Shown here piece by piece: positions 50,062 through 60,533 of a stretch of 64,000 nt of DNA (position 1 is its first letter; every line of letters begins with the position of its first letter). The position numbers were made by a program, and so were the translations under genes. Source of the stretch: Magnaporthiopsis rhizophila. Its lineage: Eukaryota; Ascomycota; Sordariomycetes; Magnaporthales; Magnaporthaceae. The DNA lies in assembly GCA_003049465.1 (NCBI GenBank), contig PYSS01000002.1, positions 186,001 through 250,000 of the forward strand, given 5' to 3'. The notes under the pieces were generated by a model. That model saw only the letters and a list, made by a program, of their open reading frames with translations. It was not told the origin of the DNA and ran no database searches.

Positions 50062-52800
50062 TCATTTCTGGCGAGCAAAGATTCCAAGTGGCCCCGCAAG
50101 CTTGACAAACATCTCCTCGCGCTCGCCCTGCGGCGTGCTCAGGATAGTGACGGCACCGCCTGCCCCGATCCTCCAGATCTCTTCGTCGGCGTCGTCGTCG
50201 TCATCCCATCGGAACATGCTCCGGATGGTGACGCTCCAGTCGCCCCGGCCCGAGACGCACATGTAGCCGACGACGCCCGAGTACAGGCTCCTCTCGACAC
50301 GGCCCTCGATCTCGTGCAGGATCTCGCAGCTGCGCTTCTTGGGCGCGCCCGTCATGCTCCCCGGCGGGAGGCTGGCGGCGAGCACGTCGAGGCCCGTGTA
50401 TCTCTCCTCGTTCTTGTTCCCGCCCGGCGACGGCGACGGCAGCTGGCCCTCAACAACAGTCGTCATCTGAAATACGCTCCTGTACTCCTCGACGCGCATC
50501 AGGTCGCGGGCGGCCACGTTACCGGCGCCGCAGATGCCGTGCAGGTCGTGGCGGACCAGGTCGACGATCATGAGGTTCTCGGCCTCCTCCTTGGGCACGT
50601 GCAGGATGCGCTCCGCGTCGGCGAGCGTGGGCGCCGTCGCCGCCGACTTGCGCACCGTGCCCTTCATCGGCCGCATCGAGCACAGCCCGCGCTCGTCGTA
50701 CTGCAGGAACCGCTCCGGCGAGGAACTGACCAGCGTCGCGCCGCCGAGGCGCAGGTACGACGCGAAGGGGGCCGGCTGGCGGCTGCGTAGGGCGCGGAAG
50801 AGCTGCCATGAGGATGAAGGGGTGGTGGTGGAGGAGGTGGTGGTGGACGGGCAGGTGAGAGAACTGCGGCGGCGCTTCTTCTGAGCACGGGCCGCTGCTG
50901 CTGCGTTGTCGCTGACGGCTGTGGCCGTGGCTGTGACTGTTGTATCCGGCCGGGAGCCCGAGACGCGTCGCCGCCGCACGACCGTCTGGCCCGTGAGGCA
51001 GAGCTCGTACGACTCGCCCGCGGCGATGTAGTCCTGACACGTCTCGACCTTGGCTTCGTAAGCGTCGGCCCCGGGCTTGGTGATGGACGAGACGCCGAAG
51101 AACACGCGTGAGGCCGAATCCGGCTTTGACCCGCGGCGCGTGCGTGGCTGCTGCTTGTGACCCTCGTCGGTGGTGTCGCCGCCGCCGCCGGAGGGATGGC
51201 GCCAGCGCGGGGAAGAGCGCAGCGTCCTGATGACCGAGTCGATCCACGCCTGGCCCTTGGTAGCTGGGTCGTGCAGGTGCTGGATATGCAGGACACGCTT
51301 GGTGTGGTCGATGACGACGGACCTCGTGACCCAGCTGAGGCAGACGTCGGGCCGGTGGTGACCCCTGTCGGCCGGGAAGGCGACGTTGATATCGCTCAAA
51401 CCCTGTTCGTACGTGACGAAGCCCATGAAGCCGCCCATGAAGGGCAGGTCGCCGGCCGGAGACGGGGTCCGGACTTGGCCACCGTCTTCTCCGCCGCGCG
51501 GGAGCCTCCGCGCCTCGTGGAAGGCGGCCAGGAAGTGCCAGATGCTCGGGTGGTCGCCGAGGGGGACTTCCTCGCGCGACCTCGCCGATGACGACGGCAC
51601 GGCGCCGGCCGTGGGGGGCAGGACGGCGGTCAGGTGACGGTCGCCAACGTGGTGCTCGAGCCGCAGAGCCTCGGGCACGTCGAGGGCGACGATGCTGTAG
51701 CGGCCACGGATGTCGGGGGCGCCGCCGCCGCTGCTCGAGGCGGTTGCCGAGTCGAGCACGATCTGCTGCTCGCCCCCCGCGGCATGGCCGAGGCCCTCGA
51801 CGATGTCCACCACGCTAATGCCCGCGGGCAGGGGGATGCTGTCGGTCGAGTGGCGGAAGCCGAGGGCGTGCGAGCGCCAGGACGGCTGCTTTTTCTGCTG
51901 CTCCGCCACGGCAGCAGGGACAGGCGGGACGATCTGTGAAAGCAGACTCGGCCGCCTGGACCACCCGGCCAAAATGTCGCTCCCGCGATCGATGATGCGG
52001 CCACGTGCCTCGTTCCAGGCGACCGCCTCACGGAACCAGTTGGCGACGACCTTGGCGCCCTCGAGCTCGGTGCACACCGACTCCGGGTGGTACTGCAGAC
52101 CCCAGAACGGGCGCGTGCGGTGGCGCACCGCCATCAGCACCCTCTCGGGGCCGTTCTCACCGCTGCTGCTGCTGCTGTTACTACTATCACACGGCTCCTC
52201 GGCCCAGGCCAACGGCACCAGCTCGCTTTCCTCCGGTGGCGTCGTCTCCCACTTGCCCACCCCACGCCGCCACTCCGCCTCCGGGACCGCGTCCTGCCCG
52301 ACGTCAGCGCACAGGCTGTGGTACAACGTGGCGCGGAACTCGCCCACGTCGGTGAAAATATCACCACCTCCATCGTCCTTCAACAAGCCGCGGTGTTCAA
52401 TAGGCCGCACCATGCCATGGAGCGCCCTCCGCAGCCTGCGCACCCCCTTGGCCGTCGTTGCCGTCTCGGCCACGAGCGACTGGAAGCCGAGACACACTCC
52501 CAGCCCGGGCAGCACGTCGCCGTCGGGCAGCGTCCAGACGCGGCGCATGAGCCCGACGTCGGCGGCGACGGAGGGTGACCCCGGCCCCGGCCCGCAGACG
52601 ACGGCGTCATAGTGAGACAGCTCGCGCGCAAAGGCCGTGGGCGAAGCAGATGCGGCGGGGTTGTCGATGGGCAGGACGTAGACGTCGACGTCTAGCTGCG
52701 TGGACAGCATGGACGTAATGTTGTTGGAGAAGGAGTCGTAGGCGTCCAGGAAGAGGATCCGACGCCGCGGAGGGGCGGCGGCGGCTGCTGGTGCTGCCAT
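50062..52800 (-). CDS. Aminodeoxychorismate synthase (fused PabA-PabB, para-aminobenzoate synthase)
   Basis: The enzyme turns chorismate and glutamine into 4-amino-4-deoxychorismate, the precursor of p-aminobenzoate and folate. This single exon encodes 912 residues. The N-terminal glutamine amidotransferase (about residues 15-290) shows LDAYDSFSNNI, CGPGPGSPSV, the nucleophile motif GVCLGFQS and the histidine/glutamate motif LQYHPESVCTE. The C-terminal chorismate-binding part shows GESYELCLTGQT, APFASYLRLGGATLVSSSPERFL, RPMKGTVRKS (the PIKGT-type lysine that separates ADC synthase from anthranilate synthase), VDLVRHDLHGICGAGNV and LPPGSMTGAPKKRSCEILHE. Ser/Thr- and Gly-rich linkers interrupt the domains, as usual in fungi. 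On the coding strand the ATG is directly preceded by 20 A. Confidence 0.95.
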   Translation of the reverse strand: MAAPAAAAAPPRRRILFLDAYDSFSNNITSMLSTQLDVDVYVLPIDNPAASASPTAFARELSHYDAVVCGPGPGSPSVAADVGLMRRVWTLPDGDVLPGLGVCLGFQSLVAETATTAKGVRRLRRALHGMVRPIEHRGLLKDDGGGDIFTDVGEFRATLYHSLCADVGQDAVPEAEWRRGVGKWETTPPEESELVPLAWAEEPCDSSNSSSSSGENGPERVLMAVRHRTRPFWGLQYHPESVCTELEGAKVVANWFREAVAWNEARGRIIDRGSDILAGWSRRPSLLSQIVPPVPAAVAEQQKKQPSWRSHALGFRHSTDSIPLPAGISVVDIVEGLGHAAGGEQQIVLDSATASSSGGGAPDIRGRYSIVALDVPEALRLEHHVGDRHLTAVLPPTAGAVPSSSARSREEVPLGDHPSIWHFLAAFHEARRLPRGGEDGGQVRTPSPAGDLPFMGGFMGFVTYEQGLSDINVAFPADRGHHRPDVCLSWVTRSVVIDHTKRVLHIQHLHDPATKGQAWIDSVIRTLRSSPRWRHPSGGGGDTTDEGHKQQPRTRRGSKPDSASRVFFGVSSITKPGADAYEAKVETCQDYIAAGESYELCLTGQTVVRRRRVSGSRPDTTVTATATAVSDNAAAAARAQKKRRRSSLTCPSTTTSSTTTPSSSWQLFRALRSRQPAPFASYLRLGGATLVSSSPERFLQYDERGLCSMRPMKGTVRKSAATAPTLADAERILHVPKEEAENLMIVDLVRHDLHGICGAGNVAARDLMRVEEYRSVFQMTTVVEGQLPSPSPGGNKNEERYTGLDVLAASLPPGSMTGAPKKRSCEILHEIEGRVERSLYSGVVGYMCVSGRGDWSVTIRSMFRWDDDDDADEEIWRIGAGGAVTILSTPQGEREEMFVKLAGPLGIFARQK

Positions 52801-52820
52801 TTTTTTTTTTTTTTTTTTTT
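52801..52820. repeat. A20 tract (minus strand) directly before the ADC synthase ATG
   Basis: Twenty T on the plus strand read as 20 A on the coding strand, ending exactly at the A of the start codon. If it is transcribed, the 5' leader ends in a poly(A) run. Confidence 0.9.
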
Positions 52821-53200
52821 ATGTGAGGCTTTCAGGGGTTGGGGGATGGAAAAGGGGTGGGAACCCAGCCCAGCCCAGGGCACACGCCCCTATTCGATTG
52901 ACGGTTTGCTCGATTGCTGGATATGTCGAATTGTGCCTTGTTGGTTAGGGGCGCGATTTTCGGTGCAGGGAGGACTGAGCAACAGCCAAGTTTTTACGCC
53001 CCGGAGTTCATCAAATGCCAGCAGAGCGCGACTTTTAGGACCAGCCCGCGACGCTGAATCAGGCAGACAAGAAGAGAAAGAAAGAAAAAAAGAAAAAAAA
53101 AAAATGGAAATCTTCTCTCTCTAGCGGCCGCCACCTGAATGACTTGAAAAATTCCACCAACAGCGCGGCGAGTCGCCCGTTCCGATGGAGCCCGCTCGAG

Positions 53201-53219
53201 AAAAAAAAAAAAAAAAAAA
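53201..53219. repeat. A19 tract
   Basis: An uninterrupted run of 19 A in the intergenic region upstream of the ADC synthase gene. Confidence 0.9.
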
Positions 53220-53573
53220 GCCTGGTCCAGACCAGCGGGTTTTCCCGGCTTAACGTTTCCCTTAGCGTCCGGACTTCCGTCGTGGCCATCCGGGTTCCAT
53301 GCCCCTTATTTTCTGTTCGAGTCGAACAACACCAGCAGGGATGTGTCATCAGCCGTCACCCTCCATTGATCCGGGCATGGCGACGCTTCAGACGACGTCA
53401 AGAACTCAGAAAAGTACCTACCCATGCCGGGGATCCCAGTTCTGAAAAACGCTAAACAGTGTGAGATAGCGTGTAACAATGGTAAAAGAGCGTGTGCACA
53501 TGGGATCTCACGCGGAATCGTGTGGGATGCCGCTTTTCACAAATGAAGTCCCCCGGTATAGTATTCATCTCAT

Positions 53574-53578
<5 letters not shown>

Positions 53579-53605
<27 letters not shown>

Positions 53606-53606
53606 T
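53579..53606. repeat. T28 tract
   Basis: An uninterrupted run of 28 T about 130 bp from the TRS120 stop codon, in its 3' flank. It reads as A28 on the TRS120 sense strand. Confidence 0.9.
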
Positions 53607-53732
53607 CATTTTAGCATAGATAGTATCCAACATCAATTGCCCAACACCAGTCATCAACACATGGCGCGTCACTCGGACTGATAAGGGAGGCGTTGGTAGG
53701 TAGCCAATGTACAATAAAAAGAAAACCCTCGA

Positions 53733-56700
53733 CTACTCCTCCCTCTCCCGAACAACAACATAGCACGGCCTCCTCGTGTGCCAGATCCGCCTCTCCCTGG
53801 CCCCGAGCACGGCATCCATGAGGACCTGCGTATCCGACCTAGGCCCCGGACCAGCGCCGGGCCCGACCGGCATCTCTCCTCCCGCTGCTCCTTCTTCCTC
53901 CCTTTCCTCCCCCTCCTTCTCCTTATCCTCCTTATCAGCCTTCTGCTTCCCTTCCTCCTCCGCCGTCGGCCGCCACAGCCTCGTCTCCTCGACCGAGGCC
54001 GTGATCTCAAACTCGCCTCTGCACAGCGCCGTGACGCCGATGGCCACCTCGGCGCTCCCGCCCCCGGGCAGCAGCGCCAGCGTGCGCTGCAGCGTGCCGT
54101 TCCACGCCAGCTTGCGCGTGAAGTCGAGCGCCACGTTGAGCGGCCGGTGGCAGAGCGCCGGCATCAGCCGGATCGTCGGGTAGATGGGCTTGGTCGTCCG
54201 GTTTGTCACCCGCGCCCGCAGCTGCGCCAGCTCGTCCACAAACACGTCGTTTCTCCTGCTACTGCTGCTGCTGTTGGTATCTGTATCGGCATCGTCACTG
54301 CTGCTGCCCTGCTGCGTCACCCACAGCTCGATCCCGACCTCGTCCACCTTGACCGCCTCGATCATGCGCGGCGTCAGCCTCAGGTTGCGTAGCTCCATGT
54401 CACCCGATCGGATGCTCGAGGCGTCGCCTCCGCGACCGTACGACGACGCCGGCCCCGTCCTCCACTTGGCCCCGAGCCGCTCCAGTATGCGCTCGCGGTA
54501 CCAGAACGCCTCCCTCGACGCCCTCTCGGCCTCGGGCGAGATGGTGGTGCTGACGACGAACTGCCGCTGCCGCGCCGGGTTCAGCGCCGGTATCGCCTCG
54601 TGCGGGTTTTCGATGTAGAGCCGCCTGAAGGGCACCACGACCCGCCACGTGTTGCCGGGGAGTATAGTGTCGTCCAGCCCGACCCCGTCCGCCGTCGTCA
54701 GCTCGACGTGCATGTAGCTGGGCCACGAGTTGCGCAGGTCCAGCAGGAGCAGACAGTGCTCCTCCTCGGCCGGCAGAGACGGCCGTGCCGCTACCGCATC
54801 GTTGTCCTTGTCATTGTCCGTGTCAGAGCCAGGCCCGTCATCGTCGCCTTCGTCCTCCTTCTCGTTCTTGTCCTTGCTGTAGCTCCTCAGCAGCCCCCGC
54901 GGGATGCCATCGTGAAGCGGGAGTATGTCGACCCTGGTCAGCTCCACGCTGGCGTTGACGGTGATGGTGAGCTGCAGCGTGGCCTGCCGCGTGTAGAACT
55001 TCTGCGGCAGGTCCTCGGGCGGCACGCCTAGATGCGCGTAGTCCACCTGAATCACCCCGCTCGTGAGCCCCGGCTTGCCCAGTATCTCAAACTCGAACGT
55101 GGCCTCGTCGCCCGGCCCGATGTACCTCCGGACGCTGCTGCCGGCCTGTCCTCCTCCCCTGTTGCGGAGCCGCAGCGCCTGCTTCTTGGCCAGTATCAGC
55201 TCGTACTCGTACAGCTCCGCCGGCGTCGCGTCCCTCTTGCCCAGCGCCTGCTGCAGCTGCTCCTGCGTCGAGTCCTGGAACGAGAAGAGTAGAAAGTCGG
55301 CCGCCGTCGTCTTGGACAAGTTCTGCAGCGTCACCGTGAACACCTGCCTCTCGCCCTCGAGTATCATGACCGAGGACTGCGGCAGCGATGTAGACTTGAC
55401 CACCACGATAGGCTGCTCTTCAATCACGTTGAGCGACACGCGCTCGATCCTGGGCGCTATCGAAGCCGGCTTGGGCTGGCGTACGCGGCTCTCGAGCGCC
55501 GCCAGCCCGGTCGCCTTCGGTTTGGGCTCGTCCTCTGGCTGCCACGCATCCGGGAAGATGGGGAACCGCCGCTCCCGGCAGCCCCTGACCTTGATTATCG
55601 CCCCCGTGATTTCCAGCGGTCCGGGCGCCTCGGGCGTGCCGGACAGCCGGAGGATCTGCGTGCGGTAGGGCCCCAGGAAAGCGCTCACCACGGAGGACTC
55701 AAACTCAGCGCCCTCCGTCTCTAGCTGCACGCGCTCGAGCTCTATCTCGAGGTCGTACGGGTTCTGGAGCGTCAGCTTGAACATGACCGACTCTCCTGCC
55801 ACCAGGGCCTGGTCCGCCCCGGCCTTGTCGGGGACCTTTAGGAACGGGTTGTGTATCAGCGGGTCGAGATCCTGCGAGCTCCTCGCCGTCGACGCCCCGG
55901 CGAGCTCGCTCTTCTTGTGCTCGGCCGGCGCCCGTGCCGAGGCCAGGGGTTCTAGCTTGACGCCCCGGAGCAGGAACTCGTCCCAGAACTCGGCGCCAAG
56001 CTCGCCCATTCCCAGCCGCTCGGCAAGGCTGGACGTTTTCAGGATGTTGGTCATGAGGCGGACCTGCTCCTCGCGCGATATTATCGGGGCCGCGTCTTCC
56101 TTCCTCGGCCCAGGCGCGAGACCGCTGCCGGCTGTCCTCAGGAGGTCGCTAGAGTACCGCAGCACGCCGTTGAAGTCTGGGAGGGCCTCGGAAAAGTTAA
56201 TGCACGCCCGCAAGACGTTGAGCTTCATGGTGGAAATGCCATAGAACCTAGCGCTGGCCTGCTTTTGTATCCTCGCCACGACGGCTGCGTCCGAGTCGTC
56301 GTGTGACGGCTCGGTCCCTGGTGAGACCATGGCGGCCATGTCAAACCCAACCACCCCGTAGGTCCTGAGCAGGAGACCAAGGAAGGCATCCATCCCCTGC
56401 TCTATATCCTCCTCCCCAAGCTCCAAGGCCGCGGCCCCGGTCGTCGGGCCGTTGGCTCCGTTCAGGGCCGCGAGCCCCGCGGCGGGATGGATGCCGACCT
56501 CTGCGGCACCGCGGGTCCGCGCCTCGACCAGACCGCCTACAAGCACGGAAACGAGCTCCCGTATCACCATTGCCTTCTTCCGCTGGTACCCCAGGACTCC
56601 CAGCACAGAGGCGATGCCGGTCAGGATCACGACACGGTCGACTGTACTGAGGAGGTCGGTCTGCGAGCTCGGGAATGCCTTGAACAGCAGGTTTACTATC

Positions 56701-58399
56701 TGGGTACGCGGCGGGGAGACGGTCAGGCGGGGCGACGAGGTCAGCGCCTTGCCTGGCGCATTGCCCGTCACGAGCAGCTCGAGCGTCTTGTCCGTAAGCC
56801 TCCCCTCACAAACGTGGAGCGCCGAGGTGAGCTTGCAGAACCTGATGATGGCCTCTGCGAGCGGGAGTGGCGGGAGGTGCTCGGCGGATATGCGCGAGTA
56901 CAGGGCGACGATGCGCTCCACAAGGTCCGGCAGGATGGACTGCAGGCTGCGCAGGCACTTGAGCTGGTTCGGGTCCGCGTTCTTCTCGGCCTCGATGGCC
57001 GCCATTGCCGCGGCAGTCGCGGCGTGAGCGGATGGCTTCTCGCCAGGGGGTGGCAGACAGACGGTCGGCACCTGGAACTGGATGCCCCTCCAGCCGAGCA
57101 GAATCAGAGATACGACGATCATCTCGAGAGCTTTGCCGTGCCAGATGTGGTCATTAATCGATCGGGCGACGGTGGCGCCATCGACGAGCTCCTTGAGCGC
57201 GTCGGGCCATCGCCCGGCCATCAGGTAGAGCGACCCCGTCACGATGGTGACCCTGCACTTGCCCTTGTTCCTCCACCGCTCGTTGAAGCCGCCCGAGCCG
57301 AAGCCCTGCACCTGGACCCTCTCCTGGCTGACGCTCCTAGAGCTGTCGCTGGGTCCGCCGCCGGGGCGCGGGGGGTGGGCGTGCTGCTCAGGGGTCGGCG
57401 GATCAGAACCGAACTCGGACTCGGCCATGTTCGAGAGCGCATTGCCCACCGGCGTCGATGGGCGTGCGGGGCTGGAGCTGCTGGAGCCGAACGCGCCGAT
57501 CGAGCCCTTGGACAGCACCGGCATGGACATGCGGTTCGAGGCCGAGGCGGAACTCGACCGGGCGCCGGGCGCAGCTATCTGCGAGCTCCGCCTTGTAGCA
57601 TCATCCCCGCCCCACGCCGCGCCGTTGTGCTGACGCACAGTTGAGGTCTGGCCGGGAGAGTCGACGTAGGGCAGGGCCTCAAATGACTTGGCCAGTGCCG
57701 TCATCTCGGCCAGGAGCACCGACGAGATGTCGCACATGACCGCTCTCATGGTCGTCCTCTTGCAGTCCTGGGGCGGGGGCACGGTGACGATGCCTTCGGG
57801 TATCGGGATCGACTCGTCTTTGTGTTCGACATGGTCGAAAACCACCAGACGGTGCACGAGGGCCTTGGGGAACTGGTCCCGCAGCTCCTCGAGCTCCTGG
57901 TACAGGGACCTGATATTCCTCTCGGCCGTGGTTCGGCCGCCGGCGGACTGCCTCTTGGAAAAGACGGGGCCGTTGTCGATCTCGGTCCCATCGGCGATGG
58001 CTATGATGACCATGGGCTCCCGGTACAGGTCGAAGGGGTAAAGGCCGAGGTGCGAGGCGTGGGGGAAATGGGTCGCGAGCTCGTAGAAGATTGCGCCGTC
58101 GGGGAAAGCCAGCGGCGAGAACATGTCTACAGAGGGAGGCGGCGAGAGTCGAGCCAGAGCAAGTCAGCATAAGGGCGGCGCGCGGGGGGGCCGCACACGG
58201 AGGGGCGCGGGGCTGGCTGGCTGGCAACCTTACTTCTGTTCGGCCGGGTGTCCGGGCTGATATCCATGAGGTGGACGACATGTTCGGCGGCCAGCCTCTC
58301 GAGGAAGGAGACAAAGCGCTGTCGTCTGATGTGGCCGAGGGGCAGCACCAGCGCCTTTACCCTCGCCGGCGCGATGGGCAACAGAGGATCGGCGCTCAT
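53733..58399 (-). CDS. TRS120: TRAPPII-specific subunit Trs120 (hypercellular protein HypA family)
   Basis: Trs120 is a large subunit of TRAPPII, the exchange factor for Rab11-type GTPases at the late Golgi; the Aspergillus orthologue is HypA. Exons are 58399-58234 and 58126-53733 with a 107-bp phase-1 intron (GTAAGG to GTAG), giving 1519 residues. Exon 1 begins MSADPLLPIAPARVKALVLP and includes FVSFLERLAAEHVVHLMDIS. Exon 2 continues FSPLAFPDGAIFYELATHFP, LGLYPFDLYREPMVIIAIAD, SLYQELEELRDQFPKALVHR and CRVTIVTGSLYLMAGRWPDA. The C-terminal half has the beta-sandwich repeats typical of Trs120: NPYDLEIELERVQLETEGAEF, VFTVTLQNLSKTTAADFLLF and VELTTADGVGLDDTILPGNT. Low-complexity acidic stretches (DEGDDDGPGSDTDNDKDND; the C-terminal Glu/Lys run) are inserts. 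No membrane segment is seen, as it is peripheral at the trans-Golgi. Confidence 0.94.
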
Positions 58400-59246
58400 C
58401 CTCGGGCCAGCCTCATGCCTCCCTGTCGTCGCGCTCTACCTGGTCCGCAGCAGCTCTGTGTGCTCGGCCGGGGAGGGTCGCATGTCCAGGGCGGGCGGGT
58501 GAGGGCCGCAGAGGGGCTGGGGGTTGCGAGCCGAGGCGGGCCAGGCCAGGCCAAAGGCGGACGCGATGGGTTGTTTCGTGGATGTGCGCAGTCTGGTTGG
58601 GCCGTGGCTGGGAGTTTTCGCGAGTGGTTGCGGTTGTTGTCGACACGTCGACGTTATCGAGGACAATGTTATGGTGTCTGCAGCTACCTGGATACCTACA
58701 TGCATGCCGACCGGGATCCTCGAGATGCGTGCGGGATCCATTATTGGCGGCGGTTGGGGCTGATCTAATCGGCACATGGCCCGAGCGTTTCGGTCTGTAG
58801 GGCCCTGCAGCGGGCCGTCCGGAAGCCGCCAGGTCGGACGCTCCAGGGTCCGAATCAGGCCGCACGACGCTGGCTTGACCCCTGCAGGCCGGGCGAGAGC
58901 GCTAAAACGGCAGATATCACGCAACATGGCGAAGAGAAGCGGCAAATTGGAACAGGCATTTCCATGGTGCTATCGTTCCTTGCTGCTCGGAATTTGACAT
59001 GCTTTATTCCAGTCCTCATGTAAATATTCAAAAAAAGACACATCACTTCCCCTGTTTCCCGGATGCTGCTTGTCCTCCAGCTTGATCGATTCAAAAACAG
59101 ACAATAAACGAGTATCTCTATCCACGCCCAAACATTGCATCAAAATAACGCCTCCGCTGTTCCATGACACCTTGGCGCTCTCTAAAAAAATCACCTAGAT
59201 CTACCTAGGCACCTACCTATCAAAACTCAGGCAGCAAACCCCGACT
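58400..59246. other. Intergenic region upstream of TRS120
   Basis: About 0.85 kb is non-coding, with several TAGGTAGG/CCTACCTA-type motifs at 59193-59220 close to the stop of the next gene. No gene is called. Confidence 0.5.
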
Positions 59247-60533
59247 TCAAGGGCCAGCCAAAGTCGGGTCCGCCCCATGGTCCCCGCCGACCTGCGGCTC
59301 CTGCACCTCGACGCTCGGGCGGTCGGCGCCGGGCTCGTAGATATCCACGGCCAGGCTGGCGTCCACAAAGTCCTCGAGCTCCTCGGTCACGGTTCGCAGC
59401 TTCTCTTTGACAGCGATGCTGCCCTCGAACCCGACAATGTGCCGGGCTGGCGGGTTCTCGTGCCCGCCGATGGCCGTGAGCGCGTGCACCGTCTCCATGA
59501 CGAGCTTGTCGAGCGCCGCGGCGGGCAGGCGCGGGTAGCGGTACAGTATGGCGTCACCGCCGCCGCTGCCACCACCGCCGTCCCCACTGCCGCCACTGCT
59601 GCTACCACCGACAGCAGCCGCCTGCTGCTGCTGTTGATGCTCCTGCTGCTGCTCCGCCACCGAAGTGTCCGGATGCGAGTTGAGAACATTGGTCAGCATC
59701 TCGCGGATCGAGGGCGCCGGGTTGACGTCGCTGTCGTAGTAGGGCAGCTGCGGGGTCAGGACGATGCGGTTGGTCAGCGACTGGATCTCCTTGTTGGGCT
59801 GCACGATGGTCAGCTTGATGTTGAAAGGCGCGATCTCGTAGGCGAGCGAGTCGCAGAAGCCCTCGAGTGCCCAGGTGGCGGCCGTGTAGATGGGCATGCC
59901 GGGGGTGCCGATGTGGCCGCCGATGCTGGTCAGGATGATGATGTGGCCCGTGTGCTGCTGCCGGAGCTGCGGCAGCGACGCCTTGATGAAGTTGACCTGC
60001 GAGAAGAAGATGGTCTCGAACTGGTCCCGCACCAGGTTCTCCGTGGCGGGGGATGTGGACAGCTCCTCGACGGTGCCGACGACAGCTGCGGAGAGGAGAT
60101 CAGCACATCAGCACAACAGCACAGAAACACAGACACATTAATATTGTCTGTTGTTAGACAGACAGATAACACGCAGAGCAGGACGCCAACACTTGCCTTC
60201 AAACTTGCAGCATAAAAGAATGTCTATCCGGCCAAAGACCTGGACGGCCTCGGCGACGGCGGCGCCGCACTGGCCCATGATGCGGCCATCGCAGCGGATG
60301 CCGCGGATGCGGTCCTTCCAACCCTCGCGGTCGCGGCGGCTGCTCTTGCACTCGTTGATGAGCTCGCGGAACTCGGCGCTGCGCTCCTCGTTCTCGACCT
60401 CGTGCGGCGGCAGGCAGGCGACGACGTAGTCGCCGTGGGCCAGCAGCAAGCGGATCAGGCGGATGGCCAGGGGCGAGAGCGACTGCGTCAACAGCCACGT
60501 CCTGGGCGAGTTGTGCGTAGCTGGGCCGTCCAT
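59247..60533 (-). CDS. SDR-fold protein lacking standard cofactor and catalytic motifs
   Basis: Exon 1 is 60533-60197 and exon 2 is 60085-59247, giving 391 residues. The intron is of the GC-AG type (G|GCAAGT to CGCAG); no GT donor keeps the frame. The C-terminal core is clearly SDR-like: VRDQFETIFFSQVNFIKASL, HIIILTSIGGHIGTPGMPIY, ATWALEGFCDSLAYEIAPFN and IKLTIVQPNKEIQSL. The usual TGxxxGxG is absent (the start reads TWLLTQSLSPLAIRL), and the YxxxK position reads YTAAT, so the catalytic lysine is missing. I recall fungal relatives with a similar ATWALEG segment, so the change may be family-wide. Residues about 245-280 are a Gln/Gly/Ser-rich insert. The function is unknown and it is possibly a pseudoenzyme. 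The start MDGPATHNSPRTW is the first ATG of the frame that makes sense. Confidence 0.8.

Larger units (their letters stand above)
52821..53732. other. Intergenic region rich in homopolymers
   Basis: This is the promoter side of the ADC synthase gene and the 3' flank of TRS120. It contains an A12 run near 53092, A19 at 53201-53219 and T28 at 53579-53606. No gene is recognised. Confidence 0.55.
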
